Below, piece by piece: positions 42,681 to 53,440 of a DNA stretch of 64,000 nucleotides (positions within the stretch are counted from its first letter, which is position 1; each line of letters starts with the position of its first letter). This DNA comes from Kuschelorhynchus macadamiae. Taxonomy: Eukaryota; Arthropoda; Insecta; Coleoptera; Curculionidae. Where the stretch lies: contig JAUTXW010002103.1 of the NCBI GenBank assembly GCA_030620095.1, positions 496,001 to 560,000 on the forward strand, written 5' to 3'. A model generated the notes under the pieces. It saw only the letters and a program-made list of their open reading frames with translations, searched no databases and was not told the DNA's origin. The position numbers and the translations under genes were made by a program.

Positions 42681-44917
42681 AAAAAAAATTGTGTATATAT
42701 GTTACGTTATAACTGTTATAATATATAATATTACTATTGCCAGTTAAAAAAACAAAGGCACATGGATTTAAGTATTTATTGCAAAAACTTAATTTACATA
42801 ATTACATTAGTCACTAATCACATCAAAAATTTTCTTTTATACGACTTTCTAGAATGGAGTTTACTAGGGCAGTCTCGCTGAAGGCTCCAGCAGTAGTCCG
42901 CCATCATGTGGCTATCCCATCGTCCTTGATAACGATCTTCCATAGTTTTAATATCCTGATGGAATCTTTTCCCCTATTCTTCACTACAATCACCTAAGTT
43001 TTCTGGAAAACGATCGAGGTGGCTGTGGAGGTAGTGAATTTTTATACTCATGTTACAGCCGAGAATATTAAAATTTGAAAGCATAGTTTCTACTAATTCT
43101 ACGTAATTCTCTACTTTATGATTGCCAAAAAAAATTTGTACTACTTGAACAAATGAACACCAAGCGTTAGAATTGTGGATCTTTAACAAGTTGCCCTATT
43201 TGAGGACCATCAGATATACCAGCTTTTAGTTTTTCCGTGCTAATGCCAGGAAATTTACGTGACAAATACCCACAACAATTTCCATCTCGATTTAAAGCCT
43301 TCATAAATTGCTTCATTAGGCCTAGCTTGATATGCAAGGGCGGAAGTAAGATTTTTTCTATTGAAACCAAAGGTTCGTTGATCACGTTTTGTTTTCCTTG
43401 AATCATGACATCTCTTGAAGGCCAATTTTTGTTAACCCACTACTCATTTTTAGCTCTGCTATCCCAAAGGCACAAAAAAACAAGGATATGCCTTGCGCAG
43501 GTATAACCACTCTGCTGCCCAAGGAGGAAGTTAACCATTTTTATATCAACACAAATTGCCCACTGATGTTCTTCGTATTTAGTTTTTCTCAAAACTAATG
43601 CAATTGTTTCACATTCTTCCTTCATGGTAGTAGAATGACCAATAGGAATTGAGCTATATTTGTTACCGTTATGTAAAAGAACACATTTCAAACTACCTTT
43701 TGAACTGTCAATAAAAACGCGCCAATCATCTGGAGTGTATTCAGGCAAACCCATTTTTTCTAAGAGCCCTTTTATATTGTTACAGAATACCAAGTCATTT
43801 TCCTGAGCGAAAAAAGGCAGCAGATCCTTATCTCTTTTACGATAAAATGTAATATTAGTACCTGGACAAAGTAGATTTTTTTCTTTTACTCTGGATGCAA
43901 GTAATTCAGCGGATTCCTTTGAGAGATTCAGGTCTCTTATAAGATCGTTTAGTTCTTCTTGATTAAAACACTGCGGAGTTGCTAAATTTGCTTCAAATTC
44001 GCTGTCGTTTTCGATTGAATTTTTTGAACTTCGTCAGACGTTGATGTTTCTGTATCATCTTCTGTCAGTTCGGGTAGACTGCTGAATGATGGAACGGGTA
44101 TTTCTTCCGAATGCGCTACAGGCCTTCTTGCAGAATCTGGATCGGGATATGTCCATGTGTGTCTATTATTTATATTTATTCCTTTAATATTAACGAGACA
44201 AAAATAGCAATCGTCATGATGGTTTCGCGGTTCTCTCCAAACCATTGGTACACCAAACTTTAGGCACTTCCTCTTTCCAGTTGTCTACTGTCACAAATGT
44301 TCAACACATGTTTTACATATGAAATATGGGGCCCAAGATTTATCTTGATCTCCTAAATGAACACCAAAATAGGCAAGATAAGCTCTTTTCACAAAGTCAG
44401 AAATCATTTTTCTACTCTCTTTCAAAGTGTATTCACCACACACATAACAAAAAACATCGGAATGATTTACACAGGTACCTCTGCTTGTGGATGCCATTGT
44501 TTCAGTTTAGTGTCTTGATACTACAAAATTTACACAAAATGATAGCACAATTTTACTTGGGAAAACTCAGCAATATACTAAATCGAGTACACCCAAGCAG
44601 GTATTGAAGGATCGGGTCATAGGCAATTACAGGTATAAAAGCAATTAAGAGCAGTGTATTGAGTAGTTCCTAGTATAGGAACATTGGGTCAGGGACAATT
44701 CCAGGTATCCATTTGGTTAATTAGATTCTGGGAAATTTCTATTTTGACGATTAAGTACATATTTATCTCTTTATTTGTTGTTCTTTATATAAAAAAATAT
44801 CAATTAACCTGTAACCTGTAACTCAAAAACTAGAGCTGATAGAAAAAATCTGGTGGCATTTTTGGAATCAGCACATTAAAAACATCTAAAATCAGATGTT
44901 AGATTGCCGGCACCAAA
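42581..44917 (-). mobile_element. putative TIR-bounded module carrying unknown family 1
   Basis: The left edge TTTGGTGCCTGCGATT (42581) and the inverted right edge TTTGGTGCCGGCAATC (44917) match, and about 75-80 bp further in both ends carry TTGTCTATCAGAGCTAG versus TTTCTATCAGCTCTAG. The module interrupts the endonuclease frame of the non-LTR element exactly between ...YQITQGNKMKTK and CVLACVINEPTRIT. The clear interruption shows that it inserted as a unit. A short AAT/AAAT duplication is possible but the flanking A-run prevents certainty. The only gene inside is the pseudogene 42818-44497. Confidence 0.6.
42818..44497 (-). pseudogene. unknown multi-copy arthropod family 1, near full length
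   Basis: ATG at 44497: MASTSRGTCVNHSDVFCYVC then CGEYTL and CKTCVEHL, a Cys-rich N-terminus that may bind zinc. Then GKRKCLKFGVPMVWREPRNH, CYFCLVNIKGININN, SARRPVAHSEEIPVPSF, NDLIRDLNLSKESAELLASR, RVFIDSSKGSLKCVLLHNGN, WAICVDIKMVNFLLGQQSGY, LPPLHIKLGLMKQFMKAL, NMSIKIHYLHSHLDRFPENL and RYQGRWDSHMMADYCW, ending with a stop at 42818. Lesions: TGA 44291 and TAG 44285 (HL*Q*TTG), frameshift near 44025, TAG 43440, a small deletion with frameshift near 43180, and TAG 42974 (SEE*GKRFHQ). About 560 codons in all. Function unknown to me. Confidence 0.85.
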
Positions 44918-45185
44918 TTTTTGTTTTCATTTTGTTACCCTGTGTAATCTGATATAAATTATATTTGCTTAAAAATGTATTTAACATAACAGAACCATTG
45001 CTAATTTGAGAAATATCGATATTAAAATCACCTCCAAAAATTAATATGTCAAATAGTCGGATAAATGTAGTTAGGGTACTTTCTAGAATGTCTAAACAAG
45101 CAAACAAGTTCCCGCTTGGTGGTCTATAACTAGTGCTTGTTGGTAAATAATTCTATAAACTTAACACAGTTTCTCTAGTAAAAAA

Positions 45186-45640
45186 AAACTGTGGAAAAAA
45201 GAATGTATAGTCCTATCGTAGTAATTATGCTCTGTAGATACCAAACATGGCATAGCTTAGAAACTTTTTATAGTCTACTTCACAAACTCAAATTGTTGTT
45301 AATTCTTGCTACTACAAAAGATATTAACAAATTAAGATTTAAAAAAATATTCTTAAAGGGGAAAAAATTTCCAATAAAATAGTCCGAAACCGGCCCAAAC
45401 AAATGAAAAAAGATATACTATTAAATATTTAAAAGTTTTATGGTATTAACTAGGCACTTGATATTAAATATATCAATATTATATATTTCTGTATAATTCT
45501 GTATTAATTAAAAAGCAAAACTTAAACTCATGAATTTTTGGTGTCTCTTATCAACATAAAAATTAATGGTGTTAATGTAAATATTTTTCGGTATTTCGAC
45601 CTGTATGCTTTATGTATTGTGTTTTAGTCCTACTTTACTC
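45186..45640. other. no gene seen
   Basis: AT-rich spacer between the 5'-truncated non-LTR end and the Copia remnant. The frame at 45191-45382 shows no family resemblance. Confidence 0.4.
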
Positions 45641-45704
45641 TTCGCCGAATATAATTATATCGACAAATTACAAGTTGTTTGATTTAAACCCATTATACCA
45701 TTTA

Positions 45705-46745
45705 TTTTTCCGATACGCTGCAGGAGCACGAATAGATGAACTGGATAAAGTCGCTCACCTATTGCTTACTCTCCCAGTAGAATATGATGGTGTTATTACA
45801 GCTCTAGAGACTCTAAATAATGAACTTTAGCACTTGTGAAAACTAGACTGTTGAATCACGAGGTGCAGTTAAAGACAAGAGAAAGAACCAGTACCAAAGT
45901 ATTAGAAGTTACCTGCCTTAAAACAGTAATAACGTTCATTTAAACCACGTTTCTATTAAAAAAAAAACAAAAATACATTTAAACCACAAAAACCAGAATA
46001 TAATACTTCCTTTTCGAAACGAAAGTTGTCTAACATCAAGTGAATCATTGTGGCCGCAATAATCATGTAAAACAAATTGCTATTATTATAAGCAAACTTT
46101 TAACACCTCAAGACAAACTCGCCCACGCGCCTTTCAAACTGTGCAAACCAATGACAACAGTTTTGCTTTTATTAGAAGTTACAAAAAAATTAGAAGTAAC
46201 CAGTGAAGTTTCAAGAAAAGTAGAAGTGATATACAATTTACTTTGAACTTAAGTGCAACTGACCATATTGTAAATAGAGACGATGTGTTTTTATCATGCC
46301 ATGATCTACAAATTCCAGAAAGCATTGGTGTAGCTAAGTGTACTCTTGTTGCAACTAAACGGGGAAAAATTGCCATCACAACAAATTTGGGAGTGACTGG
46401 TCACCTACAAAATGCCTGTTTTGTCCCGAGGTCCCTTTAATCTGACAGCAGATAAATTATAGGGAGAAACAATATATGAAGTATTTTTGGTAAGCAAACG
46501 AAGTTACCATTTGCTAAATCAAAATTAAAAACTCGTATTGATAGACCATTATTGATTTTTCATTCTGATGTTTCTGGTCCAAGTTTACCTATAACAAGCA
46601 ATATTTTTTGACCATCACTAGTCAACAAATACGAAAAAAAATTGAGACTGATATTATAATTGCTGGACGAGGGAGTTTAAAGCATCCTGATTACGAATTA
46701 AACAACCAAAATTGTCCACCGCGTATAGATTTTGAATTATAGAAT
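45705..46745 (+). pseudogene. Copia-type gag-pol remnant
   Basis: Pieces in Copia order: gag end AAGARIDELDKVAHLLLTLP and EYDGVITALETLNNEL (45718-45830); a zinc-knuckle trace NHCGRNNHVKQNCYYY (46040-46090); protease LSATDHIVNRDDVFLSCHDL (46251-46310), where the usual DSGATDH has become LSATDH so the catalytic Asp is lost; an integrase start LPFAKSKLKTRIDRPLLIFH then HSDVSGP (46510-46590); and a terminal AGRGSLKHPDYELNN. Large parts are deleted and many stops occur. No LTRs identified. Confidence 0.75.
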
Positions 46746-47154
46746 GCATCAGTTATTTTTATTTTATTCCAAAATTTGTATATAATTTTTATATATTTTT
46801 ATATATAAGTTCAAGCCATCCAACATAAAATCAAATTTTGTCAATATTTTATTGGGGGCGACACTTCTCCCATAGTTTTGTATACTTGACTAGCTTAGTG
46901 TTAAATAAATATAAAACATTAAGAGAATAAATACGAAAAATTGACCTTTACTGGAAACTACAATCGTATTCAACCACACACAGAAAACACCATTTATATA
47001 TCCATATAAATATTTGATGGTAACTTTAAAGTATTATATAAATTGTAACAAAATATTTCACTTTCGAAATATTCGTTACTAGAAAAGTTCCGGGAGAAGG
47101 CGAATTTAACGATTTTTTTTTACAATTTTTCTAACCCCATTTGCTAATTTGTAC
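46746..47154. other. no gene seen
   Basis: AT-rich spacer without repeats or frames I can support. Confidence 0.4.
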
Positions 47155-47640
47155 TTCCTTCGTAAAAGAGTATTGTAATCGCGAAAAAATCACCCTCCGA
47201 GATTTTTTCAGATCTTGGGGGATTAATTCAAGATGGCGAAACGAAATGGTGGCCAAATAAAATATTTGTAATCGTAAAAAAATTACCCTCTCAGGTTTTA
47301 CATATCTTCACGTTTTTAGCGTCTTTAGATACGAAAAAATATGTTTTATCAATTCCGTGGTTGTGCCTGTCGTTTTGTCCGTCAGTTCGCAGCATTGCTT
47401 AAAAACTACTTACCAAATTGACTTCAAATTTTAGTCAAAAATTAAGGGTCATATGACCTTGTAGCATTTTGGTAAAAATCCAATATGGCGGAACAAAACG
47501 ACGGCCTATTGAATTGTAAAAAAATATTAATAAAAAACTACGTACCCAATTTATCTCAAATTTTGCACAAGATCAAATATTATGTTGAAATCAACTTGTA
47601 AAATTTTGGAACGAATGCAAGATGGCGAACCAAAGTGGCG
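47155..47640. repeat. dispersed repeat family A
   Basis: Starts TACTTCCTTCGTAAAAGAGT and contains GTATTGTAATCGCGAAAAAA, GATTTTTTCAGATCTTGG, TTTTATCAATTCCGTGGTTG, AAAAACTACTTACC and CAAGATGGCGAACC. It ends next to the second (AT)n array. Confidence 0.8.
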
Positions 47641-47667
47641 CCTTAATAATATTAGTAATGTTTCCGA

Positions 47668-48294
<627 letters not shown>

Positions 48295-50704
48295 TCATTC
48301 GTCATCTACGTTTTTTCCATATTCCAAATTCTTGTAATTGTCATGGAATCTTTTTGGCACCCATTTTAGAAGTTTTTGTAAATGGGTATACTTTTTAGCT
48401 GAAATGAATTTAGGAGCCTCCCTAATCGGTGGAATCTCTAAAGCAGTATAGTCATTTGGTTTGTTTCTTCTGTGAAAGTGGACTTCTGAAAAAACTTTAC
48501 TAAAATCTGTTTTGTAGTAGAGGATTCCAGGGTTACTTCTTCTAACTTGCATGTGAACTGCAAGAGATATCAGAAAATCGTTGTCTGCTATTTGTTTTTT
48601 CTTGTTAATATATGGTGCAGTTATTCCCTCGAACAGATGTTTAAATTCTTTAAAATCAGAGAATTCCATGTTGACTACATTCAATTTTCTTTTTGTTCCA
48701 CACAATCGGACCAACTGCTGCCAATCCCAAGGGGTTATAATCTGAAATTGTGGAAATTTCTTTCGTTCACGCTCTATCATGGAGTGAACAGCATCGGCCT
48801 CCAAGTGCGTATGGCTTCTTGCTAAAAACTTGTGATTAACAACAGTAATGTTTGGCTTAATACGCAGGATTGAAAAATAACATCATTAGGATGTTTCGAT
48901 TTTGACTCGGACTGTTGTCCGACGTTTTGTTCAACCCATTTTATTAGACATGATGCGACTTCATTTCCTCCCCGTCCTGCTTCGCTTTCATCCCACATCA
49001 TGCAGAAACTTTTTTCACAAGTTGCATCTTCGATAGTTAAATTATATGTCCATAGTTTTAGAGAGTAAAAGCTCTGTGAATTATGTAAATCTGATGTCGG
49101 TAGACATTTTTGGAGGTCAATCATTATAACTTTTTCTTCTAGTAAGTTCTCTCTAGACTTTTTTTATCCTCCGACTTCATTTTGTATCTGTTAGTCGAAT
49201 CTTCAAGATGTTGATCATATTCAATTTGTAGCTTCTTCCGTGAGTCAAGCGATTCCGCTTCACGAATTTGAAGCTGAAGTTGAAGACGAAGACGACGACA
49301 AATGTCACAGGGCTCTTAAATGAATAGTTATACTCATAGTTGAAAATCTCCGAGTATAGCCACTCCTTTGCAATACTTTCAGATCTAAAACCACTTCCTG
49401 TACATTCTTCTAAGTATAGTCTGTACATCCTACTTATATTTAAATGATTTCCTGGGTATTCCTTTTTTGTCCTTTCTCGCGAGTAATGAGATTCGTACGT
49501 TGGAAATTTAGAAATATGGTTTCGAACATTTTGTCGAATTTCTTCTGAGATCTTGTTTATAGGTTGATGCCTTCCTCTTTTATCAGGGGTTACAATACCT
49601 CCTTCCTTTTTCTTTTTAACTGCAGTGTCTACTGTTTGCTGGGATATACTAAGAGTGTTTAAAAAAAACTTCTTACAAACGGTTTCTTTTTTCCCTTCTG
49701 TTTCAAAGCTATAACAATTGGTGAAAATTCTTTTTCCTCTTCTTTCACCAGTCTTTTCTCTGCGCCTTTTTATTGGTACCTGTGTAACTATGGATGCTAT
49801 GTATTGTCTTCTGATATCTACTATTTTTGATGGACTCCAAAAATTAGAATGTATATTCTGCCGACGTTCTTCAGGAATTCTATTTTTACATGAGAGTTTG
49901 CAATTATCACCGCAAGGTTCTTTCAGGAATTTTGGATTCATTATACGACTTCCACTGTCAGTTTTGTATTCCAATCCAGAGTACCGTTTCTTTTTAGTGA
50001 CATTCTTCTTCCAATTCATTGGGTTTGCTTTTCTTTTGCGAGTTAAGTTCTTCTTTGCTTTTTCGCTTTGATCCTCGTCAGATTCGTTTTCATCGGAATA
50101 GTCGGGGTCCGCCACATTATCGTCGCTGTCAAAATCTACAAGTTTTCTCTCCGGAGTTTTATGTAGCTGTTCGTGATATTCAGCAGTTTTATGTAGCTGT
50201 TCCCCATATTTAGCATTGATGTGCAAAGCGTCTTGGGAAATATTCTGTACGTTCTCACTGAGAGTTTTTGTGATATCTTCGCCTTTATCTGTGACAATAT
50301 TATCTAATCCTTCTTTACGAGCATTTTGTATTATTTTTTCTTGGATATTTTTTACTGATTCCTCGGGAGTATATTCTATTAAGTTTTGCATAATGACTGT
50401 TTGGGGCACAAGATGTGACTGTTGAAGCATTTGATTACATAAAAAACTTAATGACGGAATAGCACATCTTATAGGGGTTTTACTCTTACCTCTAATAATT
50501 TCTGAAACAAAAAAACAAATAGTTTTTGCTCAATAGCTCAACACTGTTAATTTAAATGAAATCTAATTAAAATAACTTTCTTCAGTTCCATAAATTTACC
50601 TGGCGACTCAATAATGCTGGGTTACACAGCGGAAACATTTTGACCGCTTTTTAGTTTAGATGAATCAAATTCATTAGAATCACCATTTTTGATCTTGGTA
50701 GTAT
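48295..50704 (-). pseudogene. unknown multi-copy arthropod family 2, with introns
   Basis: Reads from 50704 downward. Exon 50704-50601 (TTKIKNGDSNEFDSSKLKSG, one TAA) lies between acceptor ATATTTCAG and donor CCAG|GTAAAT. The next exon begins at about 50503 after TTTTTTTGTTTCAG and joins in frame (SP|EIIRGKSKTPIRCAIPS). Blocks: CGDNCKLSCKNRIPEERRQN, VCKKFFLNTLSISQQTVDTA, HISKFPTYESHYSRERTKKE, NISRMYRLYLEEC, SEIFNYEYNYSFKSP, then (frameshift near 49320) CDICRRLRLQLQ, (frameshift near 49150) MIDLQKCLPTSDL, MMWDESEAGRGGNEVASCL and, after a deletion, SHTHLEADAVHSMIER and WDWQQLVRLCG. The stop lies at 48295. The IDLQ / HTHxEAD spacing is suggestive of an RNase H-like DDE core (inference). Function unknown to me. 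Confidence 0.8.
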
Positions 50705-50850
50705 CTGAAATATAAGCAATCATTATAAAATACTTATCCTAACAAGGGCGGAGAGTAGTACTTTATTGGCACGAGAGTTCAATGAATATAATCAGTAGAA
50801 GACTTCGACTATCCTCAAATATACTAAAATCTACAAACATTACTACTTAA
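50705..50850. other. upstream remnant of the family 2 gene, cut by hAT insertion
   Basis: The intron upstream of the 50704 exon; any earlier exon has been separated by the hAT starting at 50851. The 8 bases before it (CTACTTAA) would be the left target duplication. Confidence 0.4.
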
Positions 50851-51435
50851 CAGTGGCGGCTCGTCAGGGTAGGCCTCTGAGGCCGCGCCTCACCCCCAAA
50901 ATAAAGGAAAAGAGAATTTTTTTATATAACTTTTTATCTATTACCAATTAGAAATATACTTTTTAATAGTTTTACAACATAATAACATTAAAAAAAAAAA
51001 CAAAATATAATCCCATAATAAATATTTTAGAAAATAAATTCTGACCACATTAAAAAACCGACCGTGCAATCCGTGCAAACCCATTCCTAAAGAAAGTGCT
51101 CTCGAATGAGGTGAAATAATTTTAGCTTCGAAAGATTACGACAGAGCGGGATGGCGATTGCCGATGCACGCGTTTTCTATTGCATTCTTGAGGCGATAAA
51201 TCTGTAGCTTGGATATGCTTTTATTGGTTATTTAAATCACATGACTAGCGAAATATTCCAACGGCTTCTTTTTACGTGGTGCGTGCGGCTGAGAAAGAAA
51301 TAGGAAATAGATTTCGATAATCGCTGATTGAGGGCGTTCTGTCTTTTAAGGTGAATAAATACGCGTGAGTAAGTTTTTGTTTTGATTTGGTAAGTTGGAC
51401 CGTTCCATTTTTTGTATTTGCTTTTTGCTTTTGAA

Positions 51436-52913
51436 ATGAATCCTATTCACGACATTATTGCTTCATTAATTGAAACGCCTTTTTTAAGAAGAAGCGAAAC
51501 TGAAAAGAAACAGATATTAGGTAGCCGTCCGACGCCGAAAATTTTAGCAATATTTAACGATAAGAGGCAAGGTAAAAAATATTCAAGAACTTTTCAAATA
51601 TCTTGGTACGAAACTTATAGGTGGCTATGCGGAAGTATTTATAAAGAAAGCTTATATTGTTGGCCTTGTATTTTATTAGGTTGCGTCAAAAATAATTGGA
51701 GTTCAGGGGGCGGATATTCGGATTTAAAAAATTTTTCACGAGCAGTAAAATCGCATGAAAGTTCAAGAGAGCATATTAAAAATTCGGTAGCACTTACAAG
51801 ACTGGAGCAAAATAGGGGACTATTGCGGATGCACTACAAGAAAATGCAAGTCTTAATAAAATTGTTTATAATGAAAATGTTCGAAGAAACCGTTTATTAT
51901 TAAATTATTTAATTGATGTTACTATTAATTTGGGTAAACAGGACTTGGCATTTCGAGGTCATAATGAAACAACAGATTCTTTTAACCGTGGCAATTTTAA
52001 GGAAATATTTGCATGCTTAATAAACAGAAATGCCGAACTTACTGAACATTGTGCTAAATTTAGTAATATTTTTACGGGACAATCTAAGACTATACAAAAT
52101 GAACTAATTGGTTGCATACATGACTATATTCAAGAATATAAAAAAAGAAATCAATGACACCGAGTGTTGTTTTTTTGGCGTAATTGCGGATGATAGTACT
52201 GATATAACAGAAAAATCACGGTGTTCGATAACAGTTAGGTATGTGACCAACGGATCTTTAAAAGAAAGATTTTTAGGATTTTTTGACGTTAGCGATAATA
52301 GAACAGCAGAGAGCCTTTTTCATTTAATACAAAACAGCTTAGAGCCTTATGACTTTAAAAATAAATTGGTCGCGCAGTGTTACGATGGGGCTATTGTTAT
52401 GGCAGGTGAAATAAATGGGCTTCAAACAAAAGTTAGAACTATTGCTCCTTTAGCTATGTTTACTCATTGTTGAGCCCACAGATTAAATCTAGTTTTACAA
52501 CAGGGAACAAAACTGATTACCCAAAGTCGTATATTTTTTGCCACTTTATTAGGAATACCAAATTATTTCCACCAATCACCAAAACGGTCTTTTGTGCTTA
52601 ATCAGATAGTAGGTAAAAGAATTCCGCGAGCTGTAGAAACGCGTGTGGCTAATGAATGGGACAATTTAATTATAGTATTTGAAACTATTATTAATGACTT
52701 AAGTTCTGGAACAGAATCTATTAATGGTGCAAAAGGATTTCTAAAGCATTTTAATGATTTCGAATTTTGCCTTTTAACGCATATTTATAAACAAATTTTT
52801 AGTTGCACTGATGTACTGTTTCAAATATTACAGTTAAAGCATTTAGATATAAATTACTGCATTTCGCAAATAAACCTTGCCAAGCAACGAATTATTGAAT
52901 TTAGAAACGATAT

Positions 52914-52974
<61 letters not shown>

Positions 52975-53033
52975 ACTGACAGAGATAGATTAAAGAATGA
53001 GCTTTCGGTATTGTATAGGGATGAACAATTTTC
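51436..53033 (+). pseudogene. hAT transposase, family 2, copy 2
   Basis: Same architecture as 17541-19708 up to the middle of the catalytic core, then broken. It shares the frameshift near 51825 and the TGA at 52471 (THC*AHRLN) with copy 1 but has CAA where copy 1 has its private TAA. A 2-base difference in an A-run near 52138 shifts the frame relative to copy 1. The C-terminal dimerisation region is absent. Confidence 0.9.
52918..52969. repeat. (AT)n tract at a deletion junction
   Basis: 52 bp of AT repeats join sequence equivalent to 19048 of copy 1 with sequence equivalent to about 19331. Flanks are GATATAAA and TTTTACTGACAGAG. Confidence 0.9.
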
Positions 53034-53440
53034 TCAAAACTACACTGTCAATCGAAAACGATATGACACGATCCATCTTGTATTATAAAACGATTCGCCA
53101 TACGCCTCGGTAAAATGCAGAAAGGGTTTTTAATTTTTTTGTTTGTGTTAAAAAATTTAAACCTACAGTTATTTAACATAATACAATATATAATTTACTA
53201 TAAGACACCTAAATTAAAAAAATATTTTGGCCTTATTTTTGTACAGCTTAACTTATATTTTAAAGTTTTCCAAAAAAATCCGAGAGTTTAAGATCAGGGC
53301 TTCTGGGGGGCAAGGCAACATTTCCATTCTATCTAATAAATGTGACAACATCGTTGTCAATAATTTGCTGATGGAGAAGTGAATATTATTTTTCCATTAG
53401 ACAAGTCACAGAGGAGAGGAGATACAATTTTGTAAGATTG
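53034..53440. other. no gene seen
   Basis: AT-rich spacer between the truncated hAT and the next non-LTR element. Confidence 0.4.

Larger units (their letters stand above)
37640..45185 (-). mobile_element. non-LTR retrotransposon, 5' truncated and split by two insertions
   Basis: Minus-strand order from 45185: endonuclease start with YRPPSG and FGGDFNIDI (45185-44918), a foreign module (42581-44917), endonuclease end and RT (42580-40660), a hAT (38035-40651), then the 3' tail at about 37640-37660, where (TTGTA)n follows AATAAAGACACTT. Without the insertions it is about 2.6 kb. The tail resembles that of the element at 57410 (AATAAAGACTTTTTGATTTG), so both belong to one broad clade. Confidence 0.75.
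50851..53033 (+). mobile_element. hAT element, family 2, copy 2, 3' truncated
   Basis: Begins with the same CAGTGGCGGCTCGTCAGGGT end as the 16906 element and stays nearly identical for most of 2 kb. Differences: a deletion near 51125, a 31-bp deletion near 52644 (CGTGTGGCTAAT), an (AT)n tract replacing about 280 bp (52918-52969), and loss of everything after 53033. No right end or target duplication is present. Confidence 0.92.
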
